A DNA stretch of 24,041 nt from Palsa-883 sp035486355 (GCA_035486355.1 DATHNE010000074.1:1-24041), one strand, 5' to 3'; shown: positions 15,557 through 24,041, counted from the stretch's first letter. Numbers and translations are program-made. The notes: generated by a model not told the origin, from the sequence alone.

Positions 15557-17813
15557 CATCGCAATAGCCCAGGCGCCGGCGCAGTCCCGGCATGGCTCGA
15601 ACATCGGCCAACCGCTCACGCGCCGCGACGGAATTCTGAAGGTCACCGGTGGCGCGCGTTACGCGGCCGATCACCACCCGCCGGGCATGCTGCATGCCGT
15701 TCTGGCGGTCAGCAGCATTGCGCGCGGCCGCGTGACCTTCCTGGATGTGCCGGGGGCCAAGGCGCATTCCGGCGTTGTCGAAGTGATGACACCGGCGAAC
15801 GCGCCAGCCTTGGCGCTGGACCCTGATGCGAAGCTCCATCCTTTCATGTTCCGCATGGACCTGCTGCGGAACGACCGGGTACGCTACGCGAACCAGCCCA
15901 TCGCGGTCGTTATCGCGAAGACGCTGGAGGCCGCGACGGAAGGTGCTGCGCTGTTGGCGCCCCGTTATGCGGCCGCGCCGGCTCGGGTCGGCCTTGATGA
16001 CGCCGAATGTTTCGTTCCGCCTGCGGTCGGCGTAGGCAACCCGTCGGTACTGCACCGGGGCGATGTCGAGGCGGGCCTCGCGGCGGCGGTTGCACGCATC
16101 GACGCGACCTATGAGACGCCGCCGCAATATCACAATGCGATGGAGCCGCACGCGACGGTGGCCGTCTGGGATGGCGATAGACTGACCGTCGACACGCCGA
16201 GCCAGGGCCTCGCCATGGCACAGGCGCGCGTCGCGGAGCTGTTCGGCATCAAGCCGGAGAGCATTCACATACGCAGCCCGTTCCTGGGCGGCGGGTTCGG
16301 TTCCAAGGGCATGATCTCTGGCCCGCAGATCCTTGCCATCATGGCGGCGCGGCTGGTCGGGCGGCCGGTGAAGATGGTGCTGCGGCGGGAGCACATGTAT
16401 GGCCCGGTGGGGCATCGGGCACCGACGCGGCAGCGGCTGCGCCTGGGCACCGATCGCGATGGCGTGCTGACCGCCCTCGAGCATCACACGCGGACGGCGT
16501 CGAGCACGTTCGACGACTTCTTCGAGCCGGCCTCGGATATTTCGCACACGCTGTATGCGAGTCCCGCCATTGCTACGTCGTATGACGCGGTTCGGCTGGA
16601 CACCGGGACGCCGCTTTTCATGCGGGCGCCGGGTGAGGCGACCGGCTCGATCGCGTTGGAAAGCGCGATTGATGAGATGGCGCATGCCTGCGGCATGGAC
16701 CCGCTGGCGTTCCGGCTGGCGAACTACGCCGAGACTGAGCCGATGTCCGGCCGTCCGTTTTCGTCGAAGGCCTTACGGGAATGCTATGCGCAAGGAGCTG
16801 AACGCTTCGGCTGGGCGCGGCGTCCGCTGGCGCCGCAGCAGATGCGCGACGCGGCGGGGCTGCTGGTCGGCTGGGGCGTCGGCACCGCGACTTTTCCGGC
16901 GCACATGTTCCAGGGGCACGCGCGAGCGGTGATCCGCGACGACGGCACGGGTGTGATCGAGATCGGTGCCCACGACATGGGGCAGGGGGCGTGGACCGCG
17001 CTCGCGCAGATCGCGGCTGATGGGCTTGGGCTGGATATCGACCAGGTGGACTTCCGGTCGGGCACGTCGGATCTGCCCGATGCCGGGATCGCGGGCGGGT
17101 CGGCTCATACCGCGACAGCCGGCATGGCGATCCATGGTGCGGGTACGGACGCGATCACCAAGTTGGCAGAATTGGCGATGAGCGATCAGCGTTCCAAGCT
17201 GTTCGGCGCCGGCAACGCCGGTGTGATCGCGCGCGGCGGCCGGCTGTTCCGCCGCGACGATGAGCGCCGCAGTGAGAGCTATGCCGAGATCCTCGTCCGT
17301 GCGGGCCTCGTGCAGATCGAGGGACGCGGCCAGAGTGCCTCGGACCCGACTGCGCAGTCGAACTATGCCATGCACGCGCATGGCGCCGTATTCGCCGAGG
17401 TGAAGGTCGATCCGGAACTGGGACAGATCCGGGCCACGCGTCTTGTCGGGGCATTCGCGGCCGGTCGGGTGATCAATCCGCGGCTGGTGCGCAGCCAGTA
17501 CTTCGGTGGCATGATCTGGGGGGTGTCCTTCGCCCTGCATGAGCGTGCCGCAACGGATCCTCGGTCCGGGCGCGTGATGAACCCGAATTTGGGCGAGTAC
17601 CATGTGCCGGTGAATGCCGATGTGCCCTCGCTGGAGGCCATTCTCGTTGAGGAGCACGACTCTCACGTCAACGCCCTCGGCATCAAAGGGGTGGGCGAGA
17701 TCGGCATCACGGGAACGGCCGGGGCGGTTGCGAACGCGGTGTGGCATGCGACTGGCGCGCGCATTCGCCAATTTCCGATCACGCTTGATCGGCTGATCGT
17801 TCCTGGCTGCTGA
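15549..17813 (+). CDS. Molybdenum hydroxylase large, molybdopterin-binding subunit (PaoC/XdhB-like)
   Basis: The 754-aa catalytic subunit of an aldehyde oxidase/xanthine dehydrogenase-type enzyme, which hydroxylates its substrate at the Mo centre using water. Domain order is normal: an aldehyde oxidase a/b hammerhead (GQPLTRRDGILKVTGGARY from about residue 18) followed by the Mo-cofactor domains. Motifs are GGGFGSKG (Mo-pterin loop), LRREHMYG, HDMGQGAWTALAQIAAD, and the catalytic Glu717 in KGVGEIGITG. Length is close to E. coli PaoC. Aldehyde oxidation is the family-based guess; substrate is not readable. No XdhC/PaoD-type cofactor-insertion gene follows within the window, so maturation must be encoded elsewhere. 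Confidence 0.94.
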   Translation: MPDIAIAQAPAQSRHGSNIGQPLTRRDGILKVTGGARYAADHHPPGMLHAVLAVSSIARGRVTFLDVPGAKAHSGVVEVMTPANAPALALDPDAKLHPFMFRMDLLRNDRVRYANQPIAVVIAKTLEAATEGAALLAPRYAAAPARVGLDDAECFVPPAVGVGNPSVLHRGDVEAGLAAAVARIDATYETPPQYHNAMEPHATVAVWDGDRLTVDTPSQGLAMAQARVAELFGIKPESIHIRSPFLGGGFGSKGMISGPQILAIMAARLVGRPVKMVLRREHMYGPVGHRAPTRQRLRLGTDRDGVLTALEHHTRTASSTFDDFFEPASDISHTLYASPAIATSYDAVRLDTGTPLFMRAPGEATGSIALESAIDEMAHACGMDPLAFRLANYAETEPMSGRPFSSKALRECYAQGAERFGWARRPLAPQQMRDAAGLLVGWGVGTATFPAHMFQGHARAVIRDDGTGVIEIGAHDMGQGAWTALAQIAADGLGLDIDQVDFRSGTSDLPDAGIAGGSAHTATAGMAIHGAGTDAITKLAELAMSDQRSKLFGAGNAGVIARGGRLFRRDDERRSESYAEILVRAGLVQIEGRGQSASDPTAQSNYAMHAHGAVFAEVKVDPELGQIRATRLVGAFAAGRVINPRLVRSQYFGGMIWGVSFALHERAATDPRSGRVMNPNLGEYHVPVNADVPSLEAILVEEHDSHVNALGIKGVGEIGITGTAGAVANAVWHATGARIRQFPITLDRLIVPGC

Positions 17814-17860
17814 GCAACAGGGGCGGCGCCACCGTCAGCCGGCATCGCTCCGCTCGCCGT

Positions 17861-17879
17861 CCCCGGATCAGGTCCGGGG
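17861..17879. terminator. Hairpin between convergent genes, possible terminator or REP-like element
   Basis: CCCCGGA-TCAGG-TCCGGGG forms a 7-bp perfect stem with a 5-nt loop, in the 111-nt gap between the convergent molybdenum-subunit and PHA synthase genes. No T-run follows. CCCCGGATCAxGTCCGGGG-type palindromes are common dispersed elements in GC-rich alphaproteobacteria, so it may be a repeat family member that also helps terminate. Confidence 0.4.
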
Positions 17880-17924
17880 CAGCCTCGCTCCCGCGCGCGG
17901 AAGAGAGGCGCGAAAGCGTGGCGG

Positions 17925-19760
17925 CTATACCGCGCGGACCTTCACGTAGCTGCCTGGCGCATCCTCGATCTGAGTCAGCTTGCCGTCACCCGGCGGGCGC
18001 GCTGGCACTTGCTCCTTGCCGAGCGCGATCACCCAGCGCTGCCAGTCCGGCCACCAGGACCCGGCGATCTCGGTGGCGCCGTGGAACCAGGCCTCGGGGT
18101 CGCCGGGCAGGGCGGTGTTCACCCAGTGGCTGTACTTGCCACCCTCGGGCGGGTTCACCACGCCGGCGATGTGACCGGACGCTGCCAGCACAAAGCGTTT
18201 CTTGCCGCCCAGCAACTGCGTGCCGCGATAGGTCGACTTCCACGGCGCGATGTGATCCTCGCGCGTCGACAGGAAATAGGCCGGTGTCTTGATCTTCCCC
18301 AGATCGATCGGCACGCCGTTCAGGCTGATGCCACCCTGCTTCGCCAGCAGGTTCTCCTGGTACATCTTGCGCAGATAGAAGCTGTGCATCTTCGCCGGCA
18401 TGCGGGTGGAATCGCTGTTCCAGTACAGCAGGTCGAACGGGAAAGGTTCGTTGCCTAGCAGGTAGTTGTTGACCACAAACGACCAGATCAGGTCGTTGGC
18501 GCGCAACATGTTGAAGGTCGTGGCCATCTCGCTGCCTTCGAGATAGCCACGCTTGTTCATCTTCTCCTCAAGCGACTTCAATTGCTCCTCGTCGATGAAC
18601 ACGCCCAGTTCGCCCGCCTCGGCGAAGTCCATCATTGAGACGAAGAACGTGGCGGACTTGATGCGATCGTCGCCGTTGGCGGCCATGTAAGCCAGCGTCG
18701 CGCCGAGCAACGTTCCACCGAGGCAATAGCCGATCGCGTTCACCTCACGTTCGCCAGTCGCCGCCTCGATTGCGTCCAGCGCGGCGAGGTAGCCCTCAAT
18801 CATGTAATCCTCGAAGCCCTTCTCGGCAAGTTTCGAATCCGGATTGACCCAGGAGATCACGAACACCGTGTGACCCTGTGACACGGCCCAGCGGACAAAG
18901 CTGTTCCGCGGGCGTAGGTCGAGGATGTAGAATTTGTTGATCCAGGGCGGGCCGATCAGCAGCGGGCGCTTCAGCACCTTGTCGGTCGCGGGTGTGTACT
19001 GAATGAGCTGCATCAGGTCGTTCTGGTAGACGACCTTGCCGGGGGAGACACCGATGTTGCCGCCCACCTGGAAGGCGTCGGTGTCGGTCATCTTGATGTG
19101 CAACTGGCCCTTGCCGCGCTCCAGATCACCCAACAGGTTGTTCAGGCCCTTCAGCAGGTTCTCGCCGCCGGTCTCGGCTGTCTTGCGCAGTACCTCGGGA
19201 TTGGTCAGGAGGAAGTTCGAGGGGCTCATCGCGTCGGTGAACTGCCGGGCGTAGAAGTCGACCTTCTGGGCGGTCTTGGGGTCCATCCCGTCGACCTGGC
19301 GCACCACGTCCTGCACGTAGCGGGCCGACAGCAGGTAGGACTGCTTGATGAAGTCGAACACCTCGTTCTCGCGCCAGGCGTCGTCCTTGAAGCGGCGGTC
19401 GGTGCTGGGGGCGTCGATCACCGGCGCGGCCTCGATACCCATCATGCGGCGGGCGGTGTTCTGCCAGAGCGTCATGTAGTCCTGCCAGAAGCCGATCTGC
19501 GCCTGCACCAGGTGGGCGGGATTGGCCATCAGGCGGGCGGTCATCTCGAGGAAGGCGCCGCCGACGTTCAGCGGGTCGAACGAGGGTGCCGCATCGCCCT
19601 CGGTGTCGGAGGCTGTGTCGCCTTGGCGCTTCAGCCACTCGCCGACGATGCGCTGTGATCGCTCGGCGATGTCGGCCATCGAGCGGCCGATCTCGGCGGC
19701 ATCGGGCAGCCGAAAGCCCGGTGGGCCGGGCGGCGTTGATGGAGCGTCCCCTTTGGACAT
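17925..19760 (-). CDS. phaC: Class I poly(3-hydroxyalkanoate) synthase
   Basis: Polymerises (R)-3-hydroxyacyl-CoA, usually 3-hydroxybutyryl-CoA, into storage granules. The 611-aa length and domain order fit class I PhaC: an N-terminal PhaC_N region (about 80-270, including HLVQAQIGFWQDYMTLWQ) and an alpha/beta-hydrolase catalytic domain. The lipase-like box GYCLGG holds nucleophile Cys346; the general Asp502 is in STREDHIAPW and His530 in AASGHIAGVVNPP. PPWINKFYILDL and FVISWVNPD are conserved blocks. The ATG at 19760 has AAGGA 8 nt upstream. No phaA, phaB, phaR or phasin gene lies nearby, so it stands alone here, as is common in alphaproteobacteria. Confidence 0.97.
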   Translation of the reverse strand: MSKGDAPSTPPGPPGFRLPDAAEIGRSMADIAERSQRIVGEWLKRQGDTASDTEGDAAPSFDPLNVGGAFLEMTARLMANPAHLVQAQIGFWQDYMTLWQNTARRMMGIEAAPVIDAPSTDRRFKDDAWRENEVFDFIKQSYLLSARYVQDVVRQVDGMDPKTAQKVDFYARQFTDAMSPSNFLLTNPEVLRKTAETGGENLLKGLNNLLGDLERGKGQLHIKMTDTDAFQVGGNIGVSPGKVVYQNDLMQLIQYTPATDKVLKRPLLIGPPWINKFYILDLRPRNSFVRWAVSQGHTVFVISWVNPDSKLAEKGFEDYMIEGYLAALDAIEAATGEREVNAIGYCLGGTLLGATLAYMAANGDDRIKSATFFVSMMDFAEAGELGVFIDEEQLKSLEEKMNKRGYLEGSEMATTFNMLRANDLIWSFVVNNYLLGNEPFPFDLLYWNSDSTRMPAKMHSFYLRKMYQENLLAKQGGISLNGVPIDLGKIKTPAYFLSTREDHIAPWKSTYRGTQLLGGKKRFVLAASGHIAGVVNPPEGGKYSHWVNTALPGDPEAWFHGATEIAGSWWPDWQRWVIALGKEQVPARPPGDGKLTQIEDAPGSYVKVRAV

Positions 19761-19895
19761 TGCGGCGTCCTTTTCGTCCGACCCGCCGCAAGCTACACAG
19801 GCCGCGCGAGCGTGGAGCAGGTCGGACCGATGGAATTACGTGGAAGCGGCGCGCAACCTAGTTGGGTGCGTGACGGTGTTCAAGCCGACGGCACA

Positions 19896-21059
19896 ATGAC
19901 CTGCCGTGCGCGCGTGGCGTGCCTGCTGGCCGTGCTGCTGGCGCTGGGCGGCTGTTCGTCGCAGTCCTGGTCGTCGATCAACCCGATCAACTGGTGGCAC
20001 GGGCTGGAAGGCGGCGCGATCGCGCAGCAGCGGCCGCCGCCACCGGGTGCGAACCAGCCGGACCCAAACCTCGCCAGTGTGCCGCCGACGCCGGAGCAGC
20101 CGGACCGGGCGGCGCTTCAGAATATCGCGGATGCGCTGGTGGCGGACCGTGCGAACGCGCAGCGGATGGCCGCGGCCGCCCCACTGGGCGATCCTTCGTC
20201 GCCGAGTGCGTCACCTGACCTGTTTGGCGTCGGCACCACACCGCCGCCGGGTCCGGCGCCCGCGCCAGGGGCAGCGCCGGCTGCGTCGGCCACACTGCCG
20301 GCCGCGAATGCGCCGCCTGCTCCGCCGTCGTCGCCGGCGCCGGCGCAGACGTCCGCGCAACCGAGCGCCCCGGTAACGCCACCGGTCAAGGCACCGGTTG
20401 GTGCGGTGGCGTCCAACTCGCTGCCCGAGCCGACACCGCCGCCCGCGCCGCTGTCGGTGGGTCCGACCCTGCCGCCGTTGCCCACGGCGCCGCCTGTGCC
20501 GGCGAATGTGACGGGCATGCCGGCGGCACCTGCAGCGCCCAGGGTCGCTGCGGCGCCGACACCGGCAGCTCCGCCCGTCGTGCCGGCACCCGCGCCGCCC
20601 GCCGCCGTCTCCCCGCCCGCCACCCCGGCGCCGGCCGCTGCCTCCGTGTCGCCACCGGTTGCGGCGCCCACGCCTCCGCCCCGCGCGACAGCCACGCCCG
20701 CGCCTGCCGCGAAGCCGGCGCCGACCGCGTTGGCCAGTCGCACGCCGTCAGGCGAGCCGGAGACGGCCGGCAACACGGTCGCCGTCATCTTCGCAAATGG
20801 CGTGGCGCAGATGCCGCCCTCCGCCGCCACGCTACTGCGTACCCTGGCGGGCAAACGCGGCAATGGTCTGATTGCGGTGACCGGCTACGGCGACGCCGCG
20901 GATGCGAGTCCTGACACCCAGGCCGCTGCGCTGAAACTCGGCCTGGCGCGGGCGCAGGCCATCGCCTCGGCCCTGGTCGCTGACGGCGTGCCAGCTTCGG
21001 CCGTGCAGATCGACGCGCAGGCAATGGGTCGCGGCGGCACCGCACGGCTGGTAAGGTAG
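19896..21059 (+). CDS. Pro/Ala-rich lipoprotein with OmpA-like C-terminal domain
   Basis: A predicted lipoprotein of 387 aa. The lipobox LALGGC puts the lipidated cysteine at residue 20 after a short hydrophobic leader (ACLLAVLLALGGC); this decides for ATG 19896 over the upstream start at 19812. Residues about 45-290 are an extended, low-complexity Pro/Ala linker. The last ~95 residues resemble an OmpA-like peptidoglycan-binding fold: VAVIFANGVAQMPPSAATLLRTL, ITGYG-like AVTGYGDAADAS, the LGLARAQAIASALVADGV helix and VQIDAQAMG. The classical OmpA Asp/Arg pair is hard to place, so peptidoglycan binding is likely but not certain. The design (lipid anchor, long spacer, wall-binding end) suggests an envelope spacer. 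The low-complexity linker makes other frames look open too. Confidence 0.82.
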   Translation: MTCRARVACLLAVLLALGGCSSQSWSSINPINWWHGLEGGAIAQQRPPPPGANQPDPNLASVPPTPEQPDRAALQNIADALVADRANAQRMAAAAPLGDPSSPSASPDLFGVGTTPPPGPAPAPGAAPAASATLPAANAPPAPPSSPAPAQTSAQPSAPVTPPVKAPVGAVASNSLPEPTPPPAPLSVGPTLPPLPTAPPVPANVTGMPAAPAAPRVAAAPTPAAPPVVPAPAPPAAVSPPATPAPAAASVSPPVAAPTPPPRATATPAPAAKPAPTALASRTPSGEPETAGNTVAVIFANGVAQMPPSAATLLRTLAGKRGNGLIAVTGYGDAADASPDTQAAALKLGLARAQAIASALVADGVPASAVQIDAQAMGRGGTARLVR

Positions 21060-21091
21060 CGCCTCCAGTTCCCTAAGACTCGGTATCCGCC

Positions 21092-22312
21092 ATGCCCCAG
21101 GACGAGTTCCACCGCATCCGACGCCTGCCACCCTATGTGTTCGCCGAGGTGAACACCGCCAAGGCGCGCGCCCGCACCGCCGGCGAGGACATCATCGACT
21201 TGGGCATGGGCAACCCGGACAGCGCGACGCCGCCGCATATCGTCGCTAAGCTGGTTGAGGCGGTGCAGGACCCGCGCACCCACCGCTACTCGGTCAGCAA
21301 AGGCATCCCCGGCCTGCGCCGGGCCCTGGCGGGCTACTACGACCGCCGCTTCGGCGTGAAACTGGATCCGGAGACGGAGATTGTTGCGACTCTAGGCTCG
21401 AAGGAAGGCCTGGCCAACCTGGCCGCCGCGATCACCTCGCCCGGCGACACCATCCTCGTCCCTAACCCATCCTACCCGATCCATCAGTTCGGCTTCATCA
21501 TCGCTGGCGCCGCCGTGCGTTCGGTGCCGGCCGCGCCGGACGATGAGATGTTGCGCGCGCTCGACCGCGCGGTGCGGCATTCGGTCCCGAAGCCGACCGC
21601 GCTGATCGTGAATTTTCCTTCCAATCCAACGGCGTATCTCGCGGACCTCGACTTCTATCGTGAGGTCGTCAGTTTCGCCCGCCGGCACGATCTCTGGATC
21701 CTGTCCGACCTCGCCTATGCCGAGATCTACTTCAACGACGCGCCACCGCCGTCACTGCTGCAGGTGCCGGGGGCCAAGGACATTGCGGTCGAGTTTACCA
21801 GCCTGTCGAAGACCTACTCCATGCCCGGCTGGCGCATGGGCTTCGCGGCCGGCAACCCGCGCCTGATCACCGCGCTGACGCGGATGAAATCCTACCTGGA
21901 CTATGGCGCCTTCACCCCCATCCAGGTCGCGGCGACGGCGGCGCTGAATGGGCCGCAGGATTGCGTGGCCGAGATGCGGGAGCTGTACCGCGAGCGGCGC
22001 GACGTGCTGATCAAAGGTCTGGCCACCGCCGGCTGGGACGTGCCATCGCCGGACGGATCCATGTTCGCCTGGGCACCGATCCCGCCCCGGTTCGCCTCCC
22101 TCGGCAGTGTCGAGTTCAGCAAGCTGCTGTTGGCGCGCGCCAAGGTCGCGGTCGCGCCGGGGTTGGGCTTCGGCGAGCACGGCGAGGGCTACGTTCGCAT
22201 TGCCCTGGTTGAAAACACTCACCGGCTGCGACAGGCGATCCGCAACATCCGTGCCTTCCTGGCCGCGGGAACCAATCAGCTCGAGCCGACCGACGCGGAG
22301 GTCAGCGTATGA
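21092..22312 (+). CDS. alaC: Class I/II aminotransferase, AlaC-like (glutamate-pyruvate type)
   Basis: PLP enzyme that moves an amino group between an amino acid and a 2-oxo acid; AlaC makes alanine from pyruvate and glutamate. Of 406 aa, the cofactor residues are visible: GSKEGLANL (102-110), Asn178 in NFPSNPT, Asp206 and Tyr209 in SDLAYAE, the Schiff-base Lys240 in SLSKTYSMPGWRMGF, and the carboxylate-binding Arg in YVRIALVEN. FHRIRRLPPYVF at the N-terminus is typical of AlaC and related LL-diaminopimelate aminotransferase-like proteins. No strong Shine-Dalgarno precedes ATG 21092. Its stop region overlaps the homoserine dehydrogenase start by 4 nt (ATGA), the common gene order for this aminotransferase in alphaproteobacteria. 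Confidence 0.88.
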   Translation: MPQDEFHRIRRLPPYVFAEVNTAKARARTAGEDIIDLGMGNPDSATPPHIVAKLVEAVQDPRTHRYSVSKGIPGLRRALAGYYDRRFGVKLDPETEIVATLGSKEGLANLAAAITSPGDTILVPNPSYPIHQFGFIIAGAAVRSVPAAPDDEMLRALDRAVRHSVPKPTALIVNFPSNPTAYLADLDFYREVVSFARRHDLWILSDLAYAEIYFNDAPPPSLLQVPGAKDIAVEFTSLSKTYSMPGWRMGFAAGNPRLITALTRMKSYLDYGAFTPIQVAATAALNGPQDCVAEMRELYRERRDVLIKGLATAGWDVPSPDGSMFAWAPIPPRFASLGSVEFSKLLLARAKVAVAPGLGFGEHGEGYVRIALVENTHRLRQAIRNIRAFLAAGTNQLEPTDAEVSV

Positions 22313-23592
22313 CCCAGCCTCTATCAGTCGGCGTCGCGGGTCTCGGTACGGTCGGCGGCGGTGTCCTCAAGCTGCTGCGCGACAACGCGGACATCGTGAC
22401 GGCGCGGGCGGGGCGGCCGATCGCAGTCACCGCGGTCTCGGCGCGCGATCGATCGAAGGATCGCGGCGTGCCGCTGAGTGGGTTGCGGTGGTACGAAGAC
22501 CCAGTGGCGTTGGCCTCCGACCCCGGTGTCGACGTTGTGGTGGAGCTGATTGGCGGCGCGGATGGGCCGGGGCGGGCGCTGGTGGAATCCGCGATCGCGG
22601 CGGGCAAGCCGGTGGTGACGGCGAACAAGGCGATGCTCGCGGTGCATGGCGCCGCGCTGGCGGCGGCGGCCGAGGCGCGCGGTGTGCCACTGGCGTTCGA
22701 GGCGGCAGTCGCCGGCGGCATCCCGGTGATCAAGGCGCTGCGCGAGGGGCTGGCCGGCAATCGGATCAGCCGCATCGCGGGCATCCTGAACGGCACTTGC
22801 AATTACATCCTGACGCAGATGCGCGAGCGTGGGCGGGAGTTCGCCGAGGTTTTGGCGGACGCGCAGAAGCTTGGCTATGCTGAGGCCGATCCGAGTTTCG
22901 ACGTCGATGGGATCGACGCGGCGCACAAGCTGGCGATCCTGGCGGCGCTGGCGTTTGGCCGGCCGGTGGCGTTCGACGCGGTGCATATCGAGGGGATACG
23001 CGGCGTCTCGGCGCTTGATATCGGATTTGCGCGGGAGCTGGGGTATCGGATCAAACTGCTGGGCCTGGCGCGGCAGACCGAGGCGGGGATCGAGGCGCGG
23101 GTGCATCCCTGCATGGTGCCGGAGACGGCGCCGATCGCGCGGGTGGATGGCGTGTTCAACGCGGTGGTGACCGAGGGCGATTTTGTTGGCCGGGTGATGT
23201 TGGAGGGGCGTGGCGCTGGGGCTGGCCCGACGGCGTCGGCGGTGGTGGCCGATCTGGTGGATCTGGCACGTGGGCGGACCACGCCGGTGTGGGGCGGGGC
23301 GCTGGGTGACGCGCCGTCCGTTCCGATGGCGGCCCATCTTGGGCCGTACTATCTGCGGCTGATGGTGGTGGATCGGCCAGGGGTGATTGCCGATGTCACC
23401 GCGGTGTTGCGGGATCAGGGTGTCTCGTTGGAATCGATGCTGCAGCGGGGGCGCGCACCGGGTGAGGCGGTGCCGGTGGTGCTGGTGACGCATGAGACGC
23501 GCGAGAGCGCGATGCGCGCGGCGCTGGATCGGATTGCCGGGCTGGATGCGGTGATGGAGCCGCCGACGTTGATCCGGATCGAGGCAGGGTAG
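22309..23592 (+). CDS. hom: Homoserine dehydrogenase
   Basis: Reduces aspartate semialdehyde to homoserine with NAD(P)H, the branch point to threonine and methionine. The 427-aa protein has the Rossmann motif AGLGTVGGGV (10-19), TANKAM around Lys107, the homoserine dehydrogenase signature AGILNGTCNYIL (157-168), and LGYAEADPSFDVDGIDAAHK (188-207) with the catalytic pair Asp203 and Lys207. It ends in an ACT domain (about 345-427; YYLRLMVVDRPGVIADVTAVL) for feedback control, usually by threonine. It is monofunctional, with no aspartokinase fused. GGAGG lies upstream of ATG 22309 and the gene is coupled to the aminotransferase. Confidence 0.97.
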   Translation: MTQPLSVGVAGLGTVGGGVLKLLRDNADIVTARAGRPIAVTAVSARDRSKDRGVPLSGLRWYEDPVALASDPGVDVVVELIGGADGPGRALVESAIAAGKPVVTANKAMLAVHGAALAAAAEARGVPLAFEAAVAGGIPVIKALREGLAGNRISRIAGILNGTCNYILTQMRERGREFAEVLADAQKLGYAEADPSFDVDGIDAAHKLAILAALAFGRPVAFDAVHIEGIRGVSALDIGFARELGYRIKLLGLARQTEAGIEARVHPCMVPETAPIARVDGVFNAVVTEGDFVGRVMLEGRGAGAGPTASAVVADLVDLARGRTTPVWGGALGDAPSVPMAAHLGPYYLRLMVVDRPGVIADVTAVLRDQGVSLESMLQRGRAPGEAVPVVLVTHETRESAMRAALDRIAGLDAVMEPPTLIRIEAG

Positions 23593-23953
23593 ACGCCCGG
23601 CGTGGCGTGCCGGCGCCGACGATGATGAGAAACTATGTCCGCGCTGTGGCCTTCTGAGACGCACGTGCCACCAACCGCGCAACTGTCGAAACAACGAGCC
23701 GACTCCCACCGACAGTGCGATGGCGTCAAATCGGCGACACACCGCTCGTGCTTGCTCTCACGACGGGCCATCATCGAAGGGTAGTGGCCTGCGCTTCGCG
23801 GCACGGCCGATTGCGCCGAGGCTTCAACTGCAGCGGGGTGACTTCTGATAGGCCAAGTCATCCCGCTCTAGCCCAACTTGCGCAGAATCGAGGGTATGCC
23901 CCGGACGAGACAAGGGCTTAGCGAAAAAGTCGCCACTACATTTTTGACCGGGT
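23593..23953. other. Intergenic stretch without a supported gene
   Basis: About 360 nt with no open frame I trust. A short inverted repeat (CCGGC at 23597-23601 with GCCGG at 23609-23613) follows the homoserine dehydrogenase stop, without a T-run. The last ~60 nt are noticeably AT-richer (around GACTTTTTCGC on the minus strand), just downstream of the minus-strand ORF that enters from the right edge. Confidence 0.5.
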
Positions 23954-24041
23954 TCAGGCGGTGAGGGAGAGACCCGGCAGTTCCTGCTGGTCGTGGCGCA
24001 TGCGTTTGGGCAACACCAGGCCGAGGCGATCGAGCAACGCG
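23954..24041 (-). CDS. C-terminal end of an unidentified protein, possibly a transposase
   Basis: The minus strand gives 28 codons ending DRLGLVLPKRMRH, then QQELPGLSLTA and a TGA at 23956-23954; the gene enters from beyond the right edge. Third positions are GC-biased and the composition is natural, so it is probably the real end of a gene. A basic tail after a Leu-rich helix is seen at the end of some insertion-sequence transposases, and the AT-richer flank would fit an element end, but I cannot identify the family from so few residues. Confidence 0.4.
   Translation of the reverse strand, partial: ALLDRLGLVLPKRMRHDQQELPGLSLTA

Noticed and set aside
20230..20720. Dense Pro/Ala codon repeats, considered as a tandem DNA repeat
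   Set aside because: No fixed unit length or exact repeated unit is visible; it is compositional bias of a coding linker.
20117..20863. A Gly/Ala-rich minus-strand frame resembling a PE_PGRS-like protein
   Set aside because: It is the complement of the Pro/Ala-rich linker of the lipoprotein; low complexity alone creates the resemblance.
22324..23742. A 472-codon minus-strand frame opposite homoserine dehydrogenase
   Set aside because: Arg/His/Gln-rich antisense shadow of a well-identified gene.
1..24041. CRISPR array, tRNA, rRNA, prophage or defence-system genes
   Set aside because: I saw no regularly spaced direct repeats, tRNA-like cloverleaf, rRNA core sequence or phage/defence protein motif on either strand.

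Overview
The window is GC-rich (mostly about two thirds G+C by eye) with strongly G/C-biased third codon positions. It looks like chromosomal DNA of an alphaproteobacterium. A cobalamin riboswitch before metE, a class I PHA synthase, a PEP-CTERM protein remnant and PaoABC-like oxidoreductase genes would fit Rhodospirillales/Acetobacteraceae. That placement is inference; no rRNA or other marker is present.

Left part (1-4800). The 5' two thirds of metE runs off the left edge on the minus strand. It is preceded by a 29-codon ORF that overlaps it and by a well-conserved cobalamin riboswitch. A three-gene sulfonate/taurine-type ABC transporter (substrate-binding protein, permease, ATPase) reads away from it on the plus strand.

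Accessory stretch (4820-7910). A minus-strand pair encodes a 127-aa protein of unknown function and a two-domain glycosyltransferase of visibly lower GC. About 0.9 kb of decayed DNA follows, containing a 34-nt palindrome and a broken PEP-CTERM (VPEPTS) gene remnant.

Efflux operon (7912-13839, minus strand). The order is tetR, a zinc-ribbon membrane protein, an HlyD-type adaptor, a 780-aa tandem fusion of two ABC-2 permeases, and a second HlyD-type adaptor. Genes overlap or nearly abut. No ATP-binding subunit is present. Divergent from tetR is a molybdenum hydroxylase operon (14004-17813) with small [2Fe-2S], FAD/[4Fe-4S] and large Mo subunits, in the PaoABC style. A perfect 15-bp palindrome lies between the two operons, inside a plausible promoter spacer, and is the best candidate operator.

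Right part (17900-24041). A minus-strand class I PHA synthase is divergent from a Pro/Ala-rich lipoprotein with an OmpA-like C-terminus. An AlaC-type aminotransferase and homoserine dehydrogenase follow as an overlapping pair. The last 88 nt hold the C-terminal codons of an unidentified minus-strand gene.

The parts most worth a second look are the ATPase-less double-permease/double-HlyD cassette with its zinc-ribbon protein, the shared palindrome between it and the molybdoenzyme operon, the short ORF between the B12 riboswitch and metE, and the glycosyltransferase fusion beside decayed DNA. I did not find a clearly new defence or mobile system.
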